From Schleiferilactobacillus perolens DSM 12744 (GTDB lineage: Bacteria; Bacillota; Bacilli; Lactobacillales; Lactobacillaceae), in the NCBI RefSeq assembly GCF_001435585.1, contig NZ_AZEC01000003.1:174954-238953 (forward strand): DNA of 64,000 bases, given 5' to 3'. A program made the position numbers and the translations under genes. The notes beneath the pieces were generated by a model. That model ran no database searches. It worked only from the letters and a program-made list of their open reading frames with translations, and was not told where the DNA came from. This document shows, piece after piece, positions 16,714 through 25,038 of this stretch (the first letter of the stretch is position 1; the number at the start of each line of letters is the position of its first letter).

Positions 16714-16965
16714 AAAAGTAGCACCAAAGAATCTATTTCCACACAACCAGTGCTCATGCGGAGCAATCGGAGGTGGCAGGGGGCTCAGTGGTGGGAACAG
16801 CAATAAACTTGGCCCGGTCTTGGCCAAGTTTATATGCTGTTAGGCGACTTTGAGACTGCGCACTTTGCAGGCTCGAAGCGCCGTCACCACGTTCCAGCCC
16901 CCTGCCACCGGAGATTGCGCAGCATGAGCACGGCCGGTGAGGACGACTTTTGGTGCTACTTTTTT
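16712..16965. terminator. Bidirectional terminator stem split by a repeat element
   Basis: AAAAAAGTAGCACCAAA at 16712-16728 is perfectly complementary to TTTGGTGCTACTTTTTT at 16949-16965 (17 bp). A-run and T-run flank it, as expected for a shared terminator of the convergent yueI and pepF genes. The intervening 220 nt are mostly a family A element, so the terminator loop appears to have been the insertion point. Confidence 0.75.
16749..16934 (+). repeat. Family A element, long form (three-helix)
   Basis: Outer stem GTGCTCATGC / GCATGAGCAC, main stem GGTGGCAGGGGGC / GCCCCCTGCCACC, then GTGGTG / CACCAC. These enclose two hairpins: ATAAACTTGGCC / GGCCAAGTTTAT with AACAGC / GCTGTT at its base, and CTTTGAGACTGC / GCAGGCTCGAAG. 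The 35321 copy keeps the same fold with different bases. Confidence 0.92.
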
Positions 16966-16984
16966 ATCTTGGTGCTTCTATCAA

Positions 16985-18799
16985 CTAGTGGTCGAGTTTT
17001 TTTGAGAGCTGAATCACGTCATCCACCACACTGCTGAGATATTGGATTGTGTTGTGCAGCGGGGCGTCGGTGGTGATATCCACCCCTGCCACTTTCGCCG
17101 ACTGGATCGGGTCCAAGCTGTCGCCCAGTTGCAAGAAATGAAGCCAATTGTCGACGGCCCCTGGTTGGTGGTCGCGAATACGCAGGAAGGCTTGGGTGGC
17201 GACGGTCAGGCTGGCGGAATAGGTGTAGGAATACAAGCCCATGTAATAATGAGATTGACGCATCCAAGTCAGATCGCTGTCGGCGTCAAATGTCATGCTA
17301 TCGCCCCAAAACCGTTTGAATACCGTGCGGGTGATGTCGTTCAGTGTTTGGGCATCGAAGCTTTCACCCGCATCCACCAATGCGTACACTTCCCGTTGAT
17401 ACGCCGCTTCCAGCAGATGGGTAATAAAGTTGTGGAAGTACGTATTAGTCAGTAACTTCGTGTAGGCGAACCGTTTCATCCGCGCATCATTGGTGTGGGC
17501 AATCAGTGAATTGGTTAATAATAATTCGTTGAAAGTGGACGGTGATTCGATAATGTACGTGGAAGGGGTAAACGCTAAGGGACCGTGGCTTTGAGCGGAC
17601 ATAATCCCTTGACCGGCGTGCCCCAGCTCATGGACGAGGGTGTACACATCGGCCAATTCGTGGGTCCAAGACATCAGGATCAACGGATGGCTGCGATAGG
17701 GCTGGGCACAAAAGCCGCCGGTTTCTTTACCGATATTACCCAAGAAATCCACCCATCTCTCTGGGTAGGCTTGCATGATCATGTCGTGATATTTTTCGCC
17801 GAGCTGGGCCACCGCATCGCTAATATAATGTTTAGAATCTTCTACACTGACCTGGGGCGCAAAGTCTGGATCCAAATCAATGAGCCGATCAGCAAACTGC
17901 ATTTCGTCTAAGCCTCGGGCCTCTTTTAAGTGGGTGATGTAGCGTTGCATCACCGGGCCGAACTCGTTGGTGATCAAATCAATTTGACGATTGAACATGC
18001 TGCGATCCACTTCCTGATCGTAAAGCAGGTAGTCTACGACTGAATCGAAGCCGCGCAGAGTCGCCATACGTTTTTCTTTAGTGACCTGGGCATAATAATT
18101 AGCGGCTACGGTATTTTGGTATTGGGCCAGCACTTTAGAGAATTCATGAAAAGCGGTCCGCCGCACAGCCGTATTTGGACTATAGGCGTAGAGATCTTCA
18201 TACATGGTGAAGGATAACGGGTAAGTTTTGCCAGCCACCATGAAGTCAGGGAAGCGCATATCTGCTGACCGGGTTTGACCATAGATGGTACTGAATGCAT
18301 TCAATGTCGGTTGCAATTGGGCCAACGCAGATTCAGTGGCTGGATCTAACCGAATTTTTTTATCCCGGCGGATATGCCGTACTAGAGGCGCATAGTCATC
18401 ATTGGTGGCGGCAACTTTGGCCAATTCGGTATCCGGCAAGTCCATCAAAGCGCTGGTGAAAAAGGTGAGATCGGCCTCGGCCTTGGTGAGCACAGCTTCC
18501 GCCTGGGTAGCTAATTGACGGAAGTGGGCATTGGTCAAATCAGTTGATGTGGAGAGTTCGGCATAAGTACCTAAATGGTCACTGGCGCGATTAATCGCTG
18601 CATACGCTGGCAATGCCTCTAAGGCAGTTTGGGCGTCATCAATTTGACCAGTGTAATTTTTGACAAAGTCGGCACAGTCCGTCGCAAATTGTTGTAACGC
18701 GTTATGGAAGTCTTTTTCCGTTGGATACAAAGTCGTGAGGTCCCAGGTATATTTTTCAGGGACAGCGGCACGGAGCGGTAAGGCAGTCGGTTCAGTCAT
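16985..18799 (-). CDS. pepF: Oligoendopeptidase F (M3B)
   Basis: 604-aa zinc oligopeptidase that cleaves peptides of roughly 7-17 residues in the cytoplasm. The zinc motif HELGH is near residues 387-391 (TLVHELGHAGQG), and the family signatures WTHELADVYTLVHE and the C-terminal SHYYMGLYSYTYSASL are present. Length is typical. Start ATG 18799 follows GAGAGGA at eight bases; the upstream in-frame codons lack a site. Divergent from prs. Confidence 0.93.
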   Translation of the reverse strand: MTEPTALPLRAAVPEKYTWDLTTLYPTEKDFHNALQQFATDCADFVKNYTGQIDDAQTALEALPAYAAINRASDHLGTYAELSTSTDLTNAHFRQLATQAEAVLTKAEADLTFFTSALMDLPDTELAKVAATNDDYAPLVRHIRRDKKIRLDPATESALAQLQPTLNAFSTIYGQTRSADMRFPDFMVAGKTYPLSFTMYEDLYAYSPNTAVRRTAFHEFSKVLAQYQNTVAANYYAQVTKEKRMATLRGFDSVVDYLLYDQEVDRSMFNRQIDLITNEFGPVMQRYITHLKEARGLDEMQFADRLIDLDPDFAPQVSVEDSKHYISDAVAQLGEKYHDMIMQAYPERWVDFLGNIGKETGGFCAQPYRSHPLILMSWTHELADVYTLVHELGHAGQGIMSAQSHGPLAFTPSTYIIESPSTFNELLLTNSLIAHTNDARMKRFAYTKLLTNTYFHNFITHLLEAAYQREVYALVDAGESFDAQTLNDITRTVFKRFWGDSMTFDADSDLTWMRQSHYYMGLYSYTYSASLTVATQAFLRIRDHQPGAVDNWLHFLQLGDSLDPIQSAKVAGVDITTDAPLHNTIQYLSSVVDDVIQLSKKLDH

Positions 18800-18912
18800 T
18801 AAAATCATCCTCTCAACAATGATTGACATCAGTTTAGCATAGTGCCGATCAGAATTTCCGGACTTTTTTTAGTGAAACTGGTGGAACAGTCGCCAGCGAA
18901 GGAAATTTCCAT

Positions 18913-18918
18913 TATAAT
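18913..18918 (+). promoter_or_regulatory. Candidate -10 box of prs
   Basis: TATAAT lies about 30 bp upstream of the start codon and is immediately preceded by the palindrome GGAAATTTCC (18901-18910). No good -35 is visible. Confidence 0.4.
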
Positions 18919-18947
18919 GACACTAGTGAAAACTTTTGGAGGCGCTC

Positions 18948-19982
18948 ATGGTTAAGAAGGGTAACATACCAGAATTGAAGTTGTTTTCGTTGAACAGCAA
19001 TCCGACGTTGTCTCAGCGGATTGCCGACGCAGTCGGGATGCCGCTATGCGGTGCCACTGTCAAGCATTTCAGCGATGGTGAAATTCAAGTCAATATTGAC
19101 CACAGTGTGCGAGGGGATGACTGTTTCGTTATCCAGTCGGTAGCTGATCCGGTCAATGAGAACTTTATGGAATTAATGATCATGATCGACGCCTTGCGAC
19201 GGGCATCGGCACGGACAATTAATGTGGTGCTGCCATATTATGGTTATTCTCGGGCAGATCGCAAGACTCGGTCGCGGGAACCGATCACGGCCAAGCTGGT
19301 ATCCAATTTGATCGAGATGGATGGTGCCACCCGGATCGTCGCGGTGGATCTGCATGCGGATCAGATTCAAGGATTCTTCGATATTCCGGTGGATCATTTA
19401 CAGGCCATTCCGTTAATTGCCACTTATTTCCTCAAGCAAAATCTGGGAAGCGGCGATGACATCGTGGTCGTGGCGCCGGATCATTCGACCACCAAGCGGG
19501 CGCGGGCTTTAGGTGAATATTTTGGTTCGCCCATTGCCATCGTAGACAAGCGGGATGAGACAGATGATACTGTGGACCCGATGGACATTATCGGGGACGT
19601 GAAGGATAAAACTGCGATTATTGTCGACGATATGATCGATACAGGTACTCGGATGGCTGCTTCGGCCTATTCCTTGCAAGCAGCTGGTGCTAAACGCATT
19701 TACGCGGGTATTACGCACGCCGTATTTTCCGCTGGCGCAGTCGACAAGCTGGAAGCGGCACCGTTTGAACAAATTGTCTTTACGGACACGATCCAATTAC
19801 CAGAGGACAAGATTCGTGATCGTTTTGTTCAGTTGTCTGTCGGCCCGCTGATTGCCCAGGCTATTCGGATGATTTATCAAAATCAATCGGTTGATGAACT
19901 GTACGAATCACGGGAAGCAGAGGAAATGTTCATGGTGAACGACCTGACCAAGGACACCGCTAAAGAGCAAAAAGATTATTAA
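18948..19982 (+). CDS. prs: Ribose-phosphate pyrophosphokinase (PRPP synthase)
   Basis: 344-aa enzyme making PRPP from ribose 5-phosphate and ATP, the substrate of PurF in the purine operon further along the window. Motifs: FSDGEIQVNIDHSVRGDD, PYYGYSRADRKTRSREPITAKL (ATP flexible loop), VDLHADQIQGFFDIPVDHL, and the PRPP-binding loop IVDDMIDTGTR. The C-terminal extension after LIAQAIRMIYQNQSV is longer than in the B. subtilis enzyme. GGAGG precedes ATG 18948. A strong terminator follows. Confidence 0.94.
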   Translation: MVKKGNIPELKLFSLNSNPTLSQRIADAVGMPLCGATVKHFSDGEIQVNIDHSVRGDDCFVIQSVADPVNENFMELMIMIDALRRASARTINVVLPYYGYSRADRKTRSREPITAKLVSNLIEMDGATRIVAVDLHADQIQGFFDIPVDHLQAIPLIATYFLKQNLGSGDDIVVVAPDHSTTKRARALGEYFGSPIAIVDKRDETDDTVDPMDIIGDVKDKTAIIVDDMIDTGTRMAASAYSLQAAGAKRIYAGITHAVFSAGAVDKLEAAPFEQIVFTDTIQLPEDKIRDRFVQLSVGPLIAQAIRMIYQNQSVDELYESREAEEMFMVNDLTKDTAKEQKDY

Positions 19983-19990
19983 TTCCATAC

Positions 19991-20029
19991 AAAAATACCA
20001 GCCGTCTAAACTAGATGGCTGGTATTTTT
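19991..20029. terminator. Intrinsic terminator after prs
   Basis: AAAATACCAGCCGTCT / AGATGGCTGGTATTTTT. The A-run on the left makes it usable by the convergent minus-strand gene as well. Confidence 0.92.
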
Positions 20030-20043
20030 GTGGGTTGATGTGC

Positions 20044-20673
20044 TTACCATGCGACACTCATTTCTTGATTTGGATACTGCGGTTTTTCGATTGCATCTAA
20101 CACTGCCACGGCGTAATCCGCCATACTGATTGCGGAGCGGCCGTTCTGATCGCGAATCAAGATACCGGCACTGGTCCGATAATGCCCTGTACGGTCGCCA
20201 TCAGGTAAGAAATATTCAGCTGGATAAACCATGGTCCAGTTAATATTCGGCGTGAAGTCCAGGGTCTTAGCGACGCTGGCGACATTCATGGAAATACGAT
20301 AGATCGATGGTGGAAAATCCGGGGTTTGGTAGAAATAGGTTTTCTTCTGATCGTCGGTAAAACTGCTGCCGGCGCCGCCCACAATAATCAGACGAATTGG
20401 TTCGGCGCGGACGAGACTAACCAAATGTTCCACTGCAGTGACATAATCATGTTCCCGACCTGGTGCGGTTCGAAATGCACTAATCAACACGTCCAAGCCT
20501 GCAATATCTTGTTCAGTCAGTGTAAACAAGTCAGATTGAATCAGTTTAAGGGCGTGGGGATGCGATAGCGGAATGTGTCGGACAAATCCGCGCACGTCCG
20601 CTTGCCGCGCCAAGGCCTCATCAGCCAAATGCCGACCGACTCGGCCAGTGGCGCCAATAATACCGATTTTCAA
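20044..20673 (-). CDS. NAD(P)H-binding, NmrA/SDR-like protein
   Basis: 209-aa atypical short-chain dehydrogenase-like protein with an N-terminal Rossmann motif IGIIGATGRVGRHLADEAL, VLISAFRTAPG, and LIIVGGAGSSF at the fourth strand. It resembles B. subtilis YwnB-type NAD(P)-dependent epimerase/NmrA proteins. The reaction is unknown. TTG 20673 is chosen because GAGAGG lies nine bases upstream; the ATG at 20682 directly abuts that site. It starts 13 bp after the stop of the next upstream gene, so the two form an operon. Confidence 0.78.
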   Translation of the reverse strand: MKIGIIGATGRVGRHLADEALARQADVRGFVRHIPLSHPHALKLIQSDLFTLTEQDIAGLDVLISAFRTAPGREHDYVTAVEHLVSLVRAEPIRLIIVGGAGSSFTDDQKKTYFYQTPDFPPSIYRISMNVASVAKTLDFTPNINWTMVYPAEYFLPDGDRTGHYRTSAGILIRDQNGRSAISMADYAVAVLDAIEKPQYPNQEMSVAW

Positions 20674-20686
20674 TGGTGTCATCCTC

Positions 20687-21259
20687 TCACTTCGGTTGAC
20701 CCGGTTGCAACATAGTTAAATTGGTGAGGAACTCGCCGAGGGTCCGACCAAAGATGGCGGCGCGGACCTTGTCCGTAAAATCAATGGCAAATAAGCGATC
20801 CGCGGCCATGAGTTGACCGACCAGACTTTGTGGTAAATCACGATACATGGAGTAATTGTGATGATCGGTTTCATCTTCGCGGAAGAAATGAATATGGAAT
20901 ATATCTTCATCGGTGCAGCGATAAGCCCGAATTTGCACGGGCATCACCCCGGCGGTGTTACCCCGATCAACGTATTGACTGACGGTTTCTATCTCGCCGC
21001 AAACCACGCGCCGGCCAGATTGGTGACTATATTCTTCCAAGGCCGCCCGGCCAATGGCGTTGGCAGGAATCGGGGCGGACCCGCCTTCACCGCCCGGCCA
21101 GATATTCTCAGTTGGACTGGCTAAAAAGGCCTTACCCGCATCCGTAATTGTCCAGGTAAAGGAATTATTATCAATTTTCAACAGAATAGAATTGTCTTGT
21201 ACAGTCACATCGACCGCGACATCTTGACCAGCAGCAGTGTGGAGTTGATATTGAGTCAT
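20687..21259 (-). CDS. Hypothetical protein
   Basis: 190-aa soluble protein with no TM segment or signal peptide. It starts with a beta-rich section (YQLHTAAGQDVAVDVTVQDNSILLKIDNNSFTW). Further on are RRVVCGEIETVSQYVDRG and a His/Asp-rich HIHFFREDETDHHNY. I do not recognise the family. AAGAAGG precedes the ATG. It is the first gene of a two-gene unit with the NmrA-like protein. Confidence 0.65.
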   Translation of the reverse strand: MTQYQLHTAAGQDVAVDVTVQDNSILLKIDNNSFTWTITDAGKAFLASPTENIWPGGEGGSAPIPANAIGRAALEEYSHQSGRRVVCGEIETVSQYVDRGNTAGVMPVQIRAYRCTDEDIFHIHFFREDETDHHNYSMYRDLPQSLVGQLMAADRLFAIDFTDKVRAAIFGRTLGEFLTNLTMLQPGQPK

Positions 21260-21311
21260 GAAAAATACCTTCTTTCAAAATAGTGTGAGCGGGAAGAAAT
21301 TCATGCCGGGG

Positions 21312-21410
21312 GCCGGCCGTGCCAAAGCTGCGCAATCTCCGGCTGAATGGCGCTGCGACGCGCAGCTAGTGCGTAGCCGCAGGCGTAGCAAGTGGTGACG
21401 GCGCTTTGAA
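21312..21410 (-). repeat. Family A element, right-half remnant
   Basis: On the minus strand it reads TCAAAGCGCCGTCACCA, then unrelated sequence containing the palindrome GCTACGCC..GGCTACGC, then CCGGAGATTGCGCAGC and TTTGGCACGGC. These are the right-hand segments of the long form; the left half is missing. Confidence 0.75.
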
Positions 21411-21468
21411 AGCCAAGCCAACCCGTCAATGTAGGTGGAAATGAATGACTGGTGATCAACATCAAAGT

Positions 21469-23886
21469 CTAACTGCGCCAAGCAATCCGTGGGGCAATCT
21501 GGTTGCTTAAGAAGTTTCGCAACAGGAAGAACAGCACCGGAATCGTGGCGGTTAACGGAATCCACACCAGCAAATTGCGCACGGTCCAGATTGACGTGAG
21601 GCTGAAGAATGCCCGACCTGCTGGGATAATGAAGATAGCCGCGAACGCCGCCATGAGGACTACCACCAGCAAAACTTTAAACCGGTCAAACGGTTGAGAC
21701 ACAGCCATTAATGCCGTGAAACCAACCAACCCGGTCAGCAAGACTGTCAACGTACCGGTGGTGTCGGCTGAAAAGCCCAACCATTGTTTCAAACCGCCGA
21801 TTACCAAGACGTAAATGATGACGCATAGGGCTCCTGGTGCGGCGGTGGCCATCACGTTTTCATAGAATTTCCGAGCGATTGGCCGATAGTCGGGTTGGAG
21901 GGCCAGGAAGAAAGTGGGGATTCCCACGGTCAGGGCTGAAATGGGCGTCAACTGAATCGGAATAAATGGATATTCCAGACTGAAGATGACACTAAGCAAG
22001 GACAGACTGATGGAGTAGATCGTTTTCACCAGGAAGAGGGAAGCCACCCGTTCGATGTTATTGATGACTCGGCGACCTTCATTCAGTACGAAAATCATCG
22101 CGTCGAAGTTGGCATCTAATAGCACGAAGTCAGCGATTCCTTGAGCGGCCTCTGAACCAGTGGCCATGACGATGGCACAATTTGATTCCCGCAATGCCAG
22201 AATGTCGTTGACGCCATCACCAGTCATGCCGACAGTGTGACCGGCCCTCTGGTAGGCTTTCACCAAACTACGCTTCTGGGTCGGCGTCACCCGACCAAAG
22301 ACGGTATAGGTGGCGACCAAGTGGTCAAAATCGGCATCTTCACCCACCGTACTCATATCGATGGCCGCATTGGCATTCGGAATTCCTGCCCGGGCAGCCA
22401 CATTGGCTACGGTCAGCGGATTGTCACCGGAGATCACTTTAATCGTGACCCCCTGCGTCCGTAAATAATCAAATGTACCCGTGGCTTCTTTACGTAGTTC
22501 ATCGGCGATATAGACCAGACCGACCAGGGTAAGGTCGGCGGGGATCGTATCATTGGTCATTGGACCGGCACTGCGACCAACGGCTAGCACCCGATAACCG
22601 TCCTTGGCGGCATCATTTATTTCCCGGGAAATATGATCCGGCAACCCATGGAACATAAATTCTGGGGCACCAAACAAAATGCTTTCATTGGCTAACCCCA
22701 AGCCGCTCCATTTACGGGCAGAGGAGAAAGGCGTGATATGCAGCGCGGGGGCCAACTCGGTTGGTTTAGCGAAATAGTGTTTCAAAGCCATGGCGGTTTG
22801 ATTGTCGTCGTTGATCGTGTAGATGGCTTGAGCGAGCCACTGCTGGACCTGGTCATTGGTAAAACCGGTCATCGCAACGACCTTAGTGACGGACAGGTTA
22901 CCAGTGGTGATGGTGCCGGTTTTATCTAAGCAGAGAATATCGACCCGCGCCAGTGCCTCAATCGCAGTGAGTGACCGAACCAGCACACGCCGCTTGCCCA
23001 AATTCATGGCTCCGACGGCTAAGGCAACGGAAGTTAATAACACCAGTCCCTCTGGAATCATGCCAACCATTGCCGCACTGGTACGCAGGATTGCATAATT
23101 GACCGTCCGTCCCCGCCATATGCTGCGGGCAAATAAGAGCACCCCCAAAGGCACTAACGCATAAGTGATGAACCGGATAATTTGGTTGATGGTGTCCAAT
23201 AACTGACTGTTGTTGTTTCTTTTTTCGGTCTTGGCCTCTGCCGCGAGTTTATGCACGAAACTGGCATTACCCACGGCGGTGACTTGGACAGTGGCCGTAC
23301 CGCTAACCAGGAAACTGCCAGATGTCATTGGATCGCCCACACTTTTACGGATGGGCAAGGATTCCCCCGTAATTTGGGATTCATCGACTTCGATGCCAGC
23401 CGTTTCCCGAACGATGCCATCCACAGGGACGGAATCGCCCCGGCGCAATACAAGCAAGTCGTCCAGCACCGCGTCCTCTTGGTCTATTTTTTGATCAGAA
23501 CCGTCACGGCGGACTGTCAATGGTCGCCGTGCCAACAACGATACTTTGTCGACTTGCCGCTTTGACCGAATTTCTTGGAAAGTACCGATGACCGTATTCA
23601 CGACGACGACCACTAAGAAGAACAGATTCTTGTATGACCCGGTCGTGGCAATCAAGACACCCAGTAGCAAGTTGATGATGTTGAACAGTGTGATGATATT
23701 GGCCCGCAGAATCTGGCCGACTGTCCGAGTTAACGGTTTGGGGGCAGTGTTCTGTTGACCAGCAGCTTGGCGCTTTTGCACCTCGGCGGTCGTTAAGCCA
23801 GTGGATAAATTGGTTTCTTGAATCTTTGCGTCGGTGGTTGCCAAACGCGGATCACTTCCTTCTATCAGAACGGCCATTAGGGGCAT
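21469..23886 (-). CDS. P-type cation-transporting ATPase
   Basis: 805-aa HAD-superfamily ion pump. It has TM helices near residues 60-110, an actuator motif TGES (SQITGESLP), the phosphorylation site DKTGT near residue 319, a TGDGVND hinge, and about six C-terminal TM helices. It lacks N-terminal metal-binding CxxC domains and most resembles the CtpE/Exp7 group of pumps (Ca2+ or related ions in the cases studied). Start: ATG 23886 with GGTGA seven bases upstream; TTG 23844, preceded by a GAAGGAAG site, is a serious alternative. The ion is not deducible. Confidence 0.9.
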   Translation of the reverse strand: MPLMAVLIEGSDPRLATTDAKIQETNLSTGLTTAEVQKRQAAGQQNTAPKPLTRTVGQILRANIITLFNIINLLLGVLIATTGSYKNLFFLVVVVVNTVIGTFQEIRSKRQVDKVSLLARRPLTVRRDGSDQKIDQEDAVLDDLLVLRRGDSVPVDGIVRETAGIEVDESQITGESLPIRKSVGDPMTSGSFLVSGTATVQVTAVGNASFVHKLAAEAKTEKRNNNSQLLDTINQIIRFITYALVPLGVLLFARSIWRGRTVNYAILRTSAAMVGMIPEGLVLLTSVALAVGAMNLGKRRVLVRSLTAIEALARVDILCLDKTGTITTGNLSVTKVVAMTGFTNDQVQQWLAQAIYTINDDNQTAMALKHYFAKPTELAPALHITPFSSARKWSGLGLANESILFGAPEFMFHGLPDHISREINDAAKDGYRVLAVGRSAGPMTNDTIPADLTLVGLVYIADELRKEATGTFDYLRTQGVTIKVISGDNPLTVANVAARAGIPNANAAIDMSTVGEDADFDHLVATYTVFGRVTPTQKRSLVKAYQRAGHTVGMTGDGVNDILALRESNCAIVMATGSEAAQGIADFVLLDANFDAMIFVLNEGRRVINNIERVASLFLVKTIYSISLSLLSVIFSLEYPFIPIQLTPISALTVGIPTFFLALQPDYRPIARKFYENVMATAAPGALCVIIYVLVIGGLKQWLGFSADTTGTLTVLLTGLVGFTALMAVSQPFDRFKVLLVVVLMAAFAAIFIIPAGRAFFSLTSIWTVRNLLVWIPLTATIPVLFFLLRNFLSNQIAPRIAWRS

Positions 23887-23940
23887 TAGTGAGTCACCGT
23901 CAGTTTAACATAACGCTTCGATGTTCCGCCCCGATTTGGC

Positions 23941-24891
23941 TCATTGCCAGTAATGGTTAAGAAATGCTTGAACTTTAGCCCGATATTGGGTAGGTTCTTT
24001 CTCATAAGACTGGGCATGCGTGGCACCAGGCACAACCCACAACTGTTTTGGCTGCTTGGCCGCACGATAGTTGGTATATACCATCTTGGTCGGCACAAAG
24101 GTGTCTTTACTGCCGTGAATGAAGAAAATCGGTAATTTATTTTTAGCCAATGCGGTGGGTGCATCGCCGTCATCAAAGTTATATCCTGCCCGAATTTGCG
24201 CGACGATATTGACCGTATTAATCAGCGGGAAAGGCGGCAAACCAAACAATTCCTTTAGCTCGTAGGCCAACTCGTCATGAATTGACGAATAACCGCAATC
24301 TTCCACAATCGCCTTGACTTGGCTGGGAAGTTTCTCGCCACTCATGAACATCACAGTAGCGCCGCCCATGGATACACCAAACAGACTAATCTGTGTCTGA
24401 GTACCTTCTTTCGCGATCAGCTGGTTCACCCATTTGATGTCATCCAACCGATCCGGCCAGCCATAGCCGGCGTAGTTGCCCTGACTTTGACCGTGGCCGC
24501 GGTCGTCTGGAGCGAGTACGTTATACCCCAGATTGTGAAACATCCGGATGTAGTTGGCCATTCCTTCTTTGTTACTCATATAGCCATGCGCGACTACAAT
24601 GGTTTTGTTCGTTTTTTTGACCGCTGGAACATAATCGGCCACTAACCTCAATGAACTATTGGCGGCGGTTTCGTGCCAAGTAAACTTCTTGGTGGCCGCC
24701 AACCATCGCTGATTCCGTTCCAAGACAGGATCTTTTTTATTACTCAAGAAGTCCTTCTTGCCGGGGACAAACCCGTAGTTGTACATATAAAGACTGGCAC
24801 CAGTCAATACCAATAGGAGCAAGACGACGATTGTGCTGAGCCAAACTGTGAGTTTCTTCTTAAAGGACCACTTTTTCTTTGTTTTAGCCAT
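23941..24891 (-). CDS. Membrane-anchored alpha/beta hydrolase (paralogue)
   Basis: 316-aa hydrolase with a basic N-terminus and one TM anchor (about residues 17-38), HGYMSNKEGM, DDRGHGQSQG, nucleophile elbow GVSMGG and GATHAQSYE with the final His. It is clearly paralogous to the 11337-12287 protein. ATG 24891 follows GGGGGAA; the upstream ATG at 24930 has no site. Substrate unknown; extracytoplasmic location is inferred from the anchor. Confidence 0.85.
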   Translation of the reverse strand: MAKTKKKWSFKKKLTVWLSTIVVLLLLVLTGASLYMYNYGFVPGKKDFLSNKKDPVLERNQRWLAATKKFTWHETAANSSLRLVADYVPAVKKTNKTIVVAHGYMSNKEGMANYIRMFHNLGYNVLAPDDRGHGQSQGNYAGYGWPDRLDDIKWVNQLIAKEGTQTQISLFGVSMGGATVMFMSGEKLPSQVKAIVEDCGYSSIHDELAYELKELFGLPPFPLINTVNIVAQIRAGYNFDDGDAPTALAKNKLPIFFIHGSKDTFVPTKMVYTNYRAAKQPKQLWVVPGATHAQSYEKEPTQYRAKVQAFLNHYWQ

Positions 24892-25038
24892 GCTGAAATT
24901 CCCCCAACGCGTTAATTTATCAAAATCCATTTTAACACTTTGGCTTCAGCTCACCGGATTTCGGGCATTTCCCACAAAACAATTGGTCAAAGTCTGTATA
25001 ATGGAAGTAGGACATTTTTTTGAAGGAGGAGATTGCCG

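Noticed and set aside
18901-18910. GGAAATTTCC before prs as a regulator site
   Set aside because: Single short palindrome with no second copy in the window and no known match.
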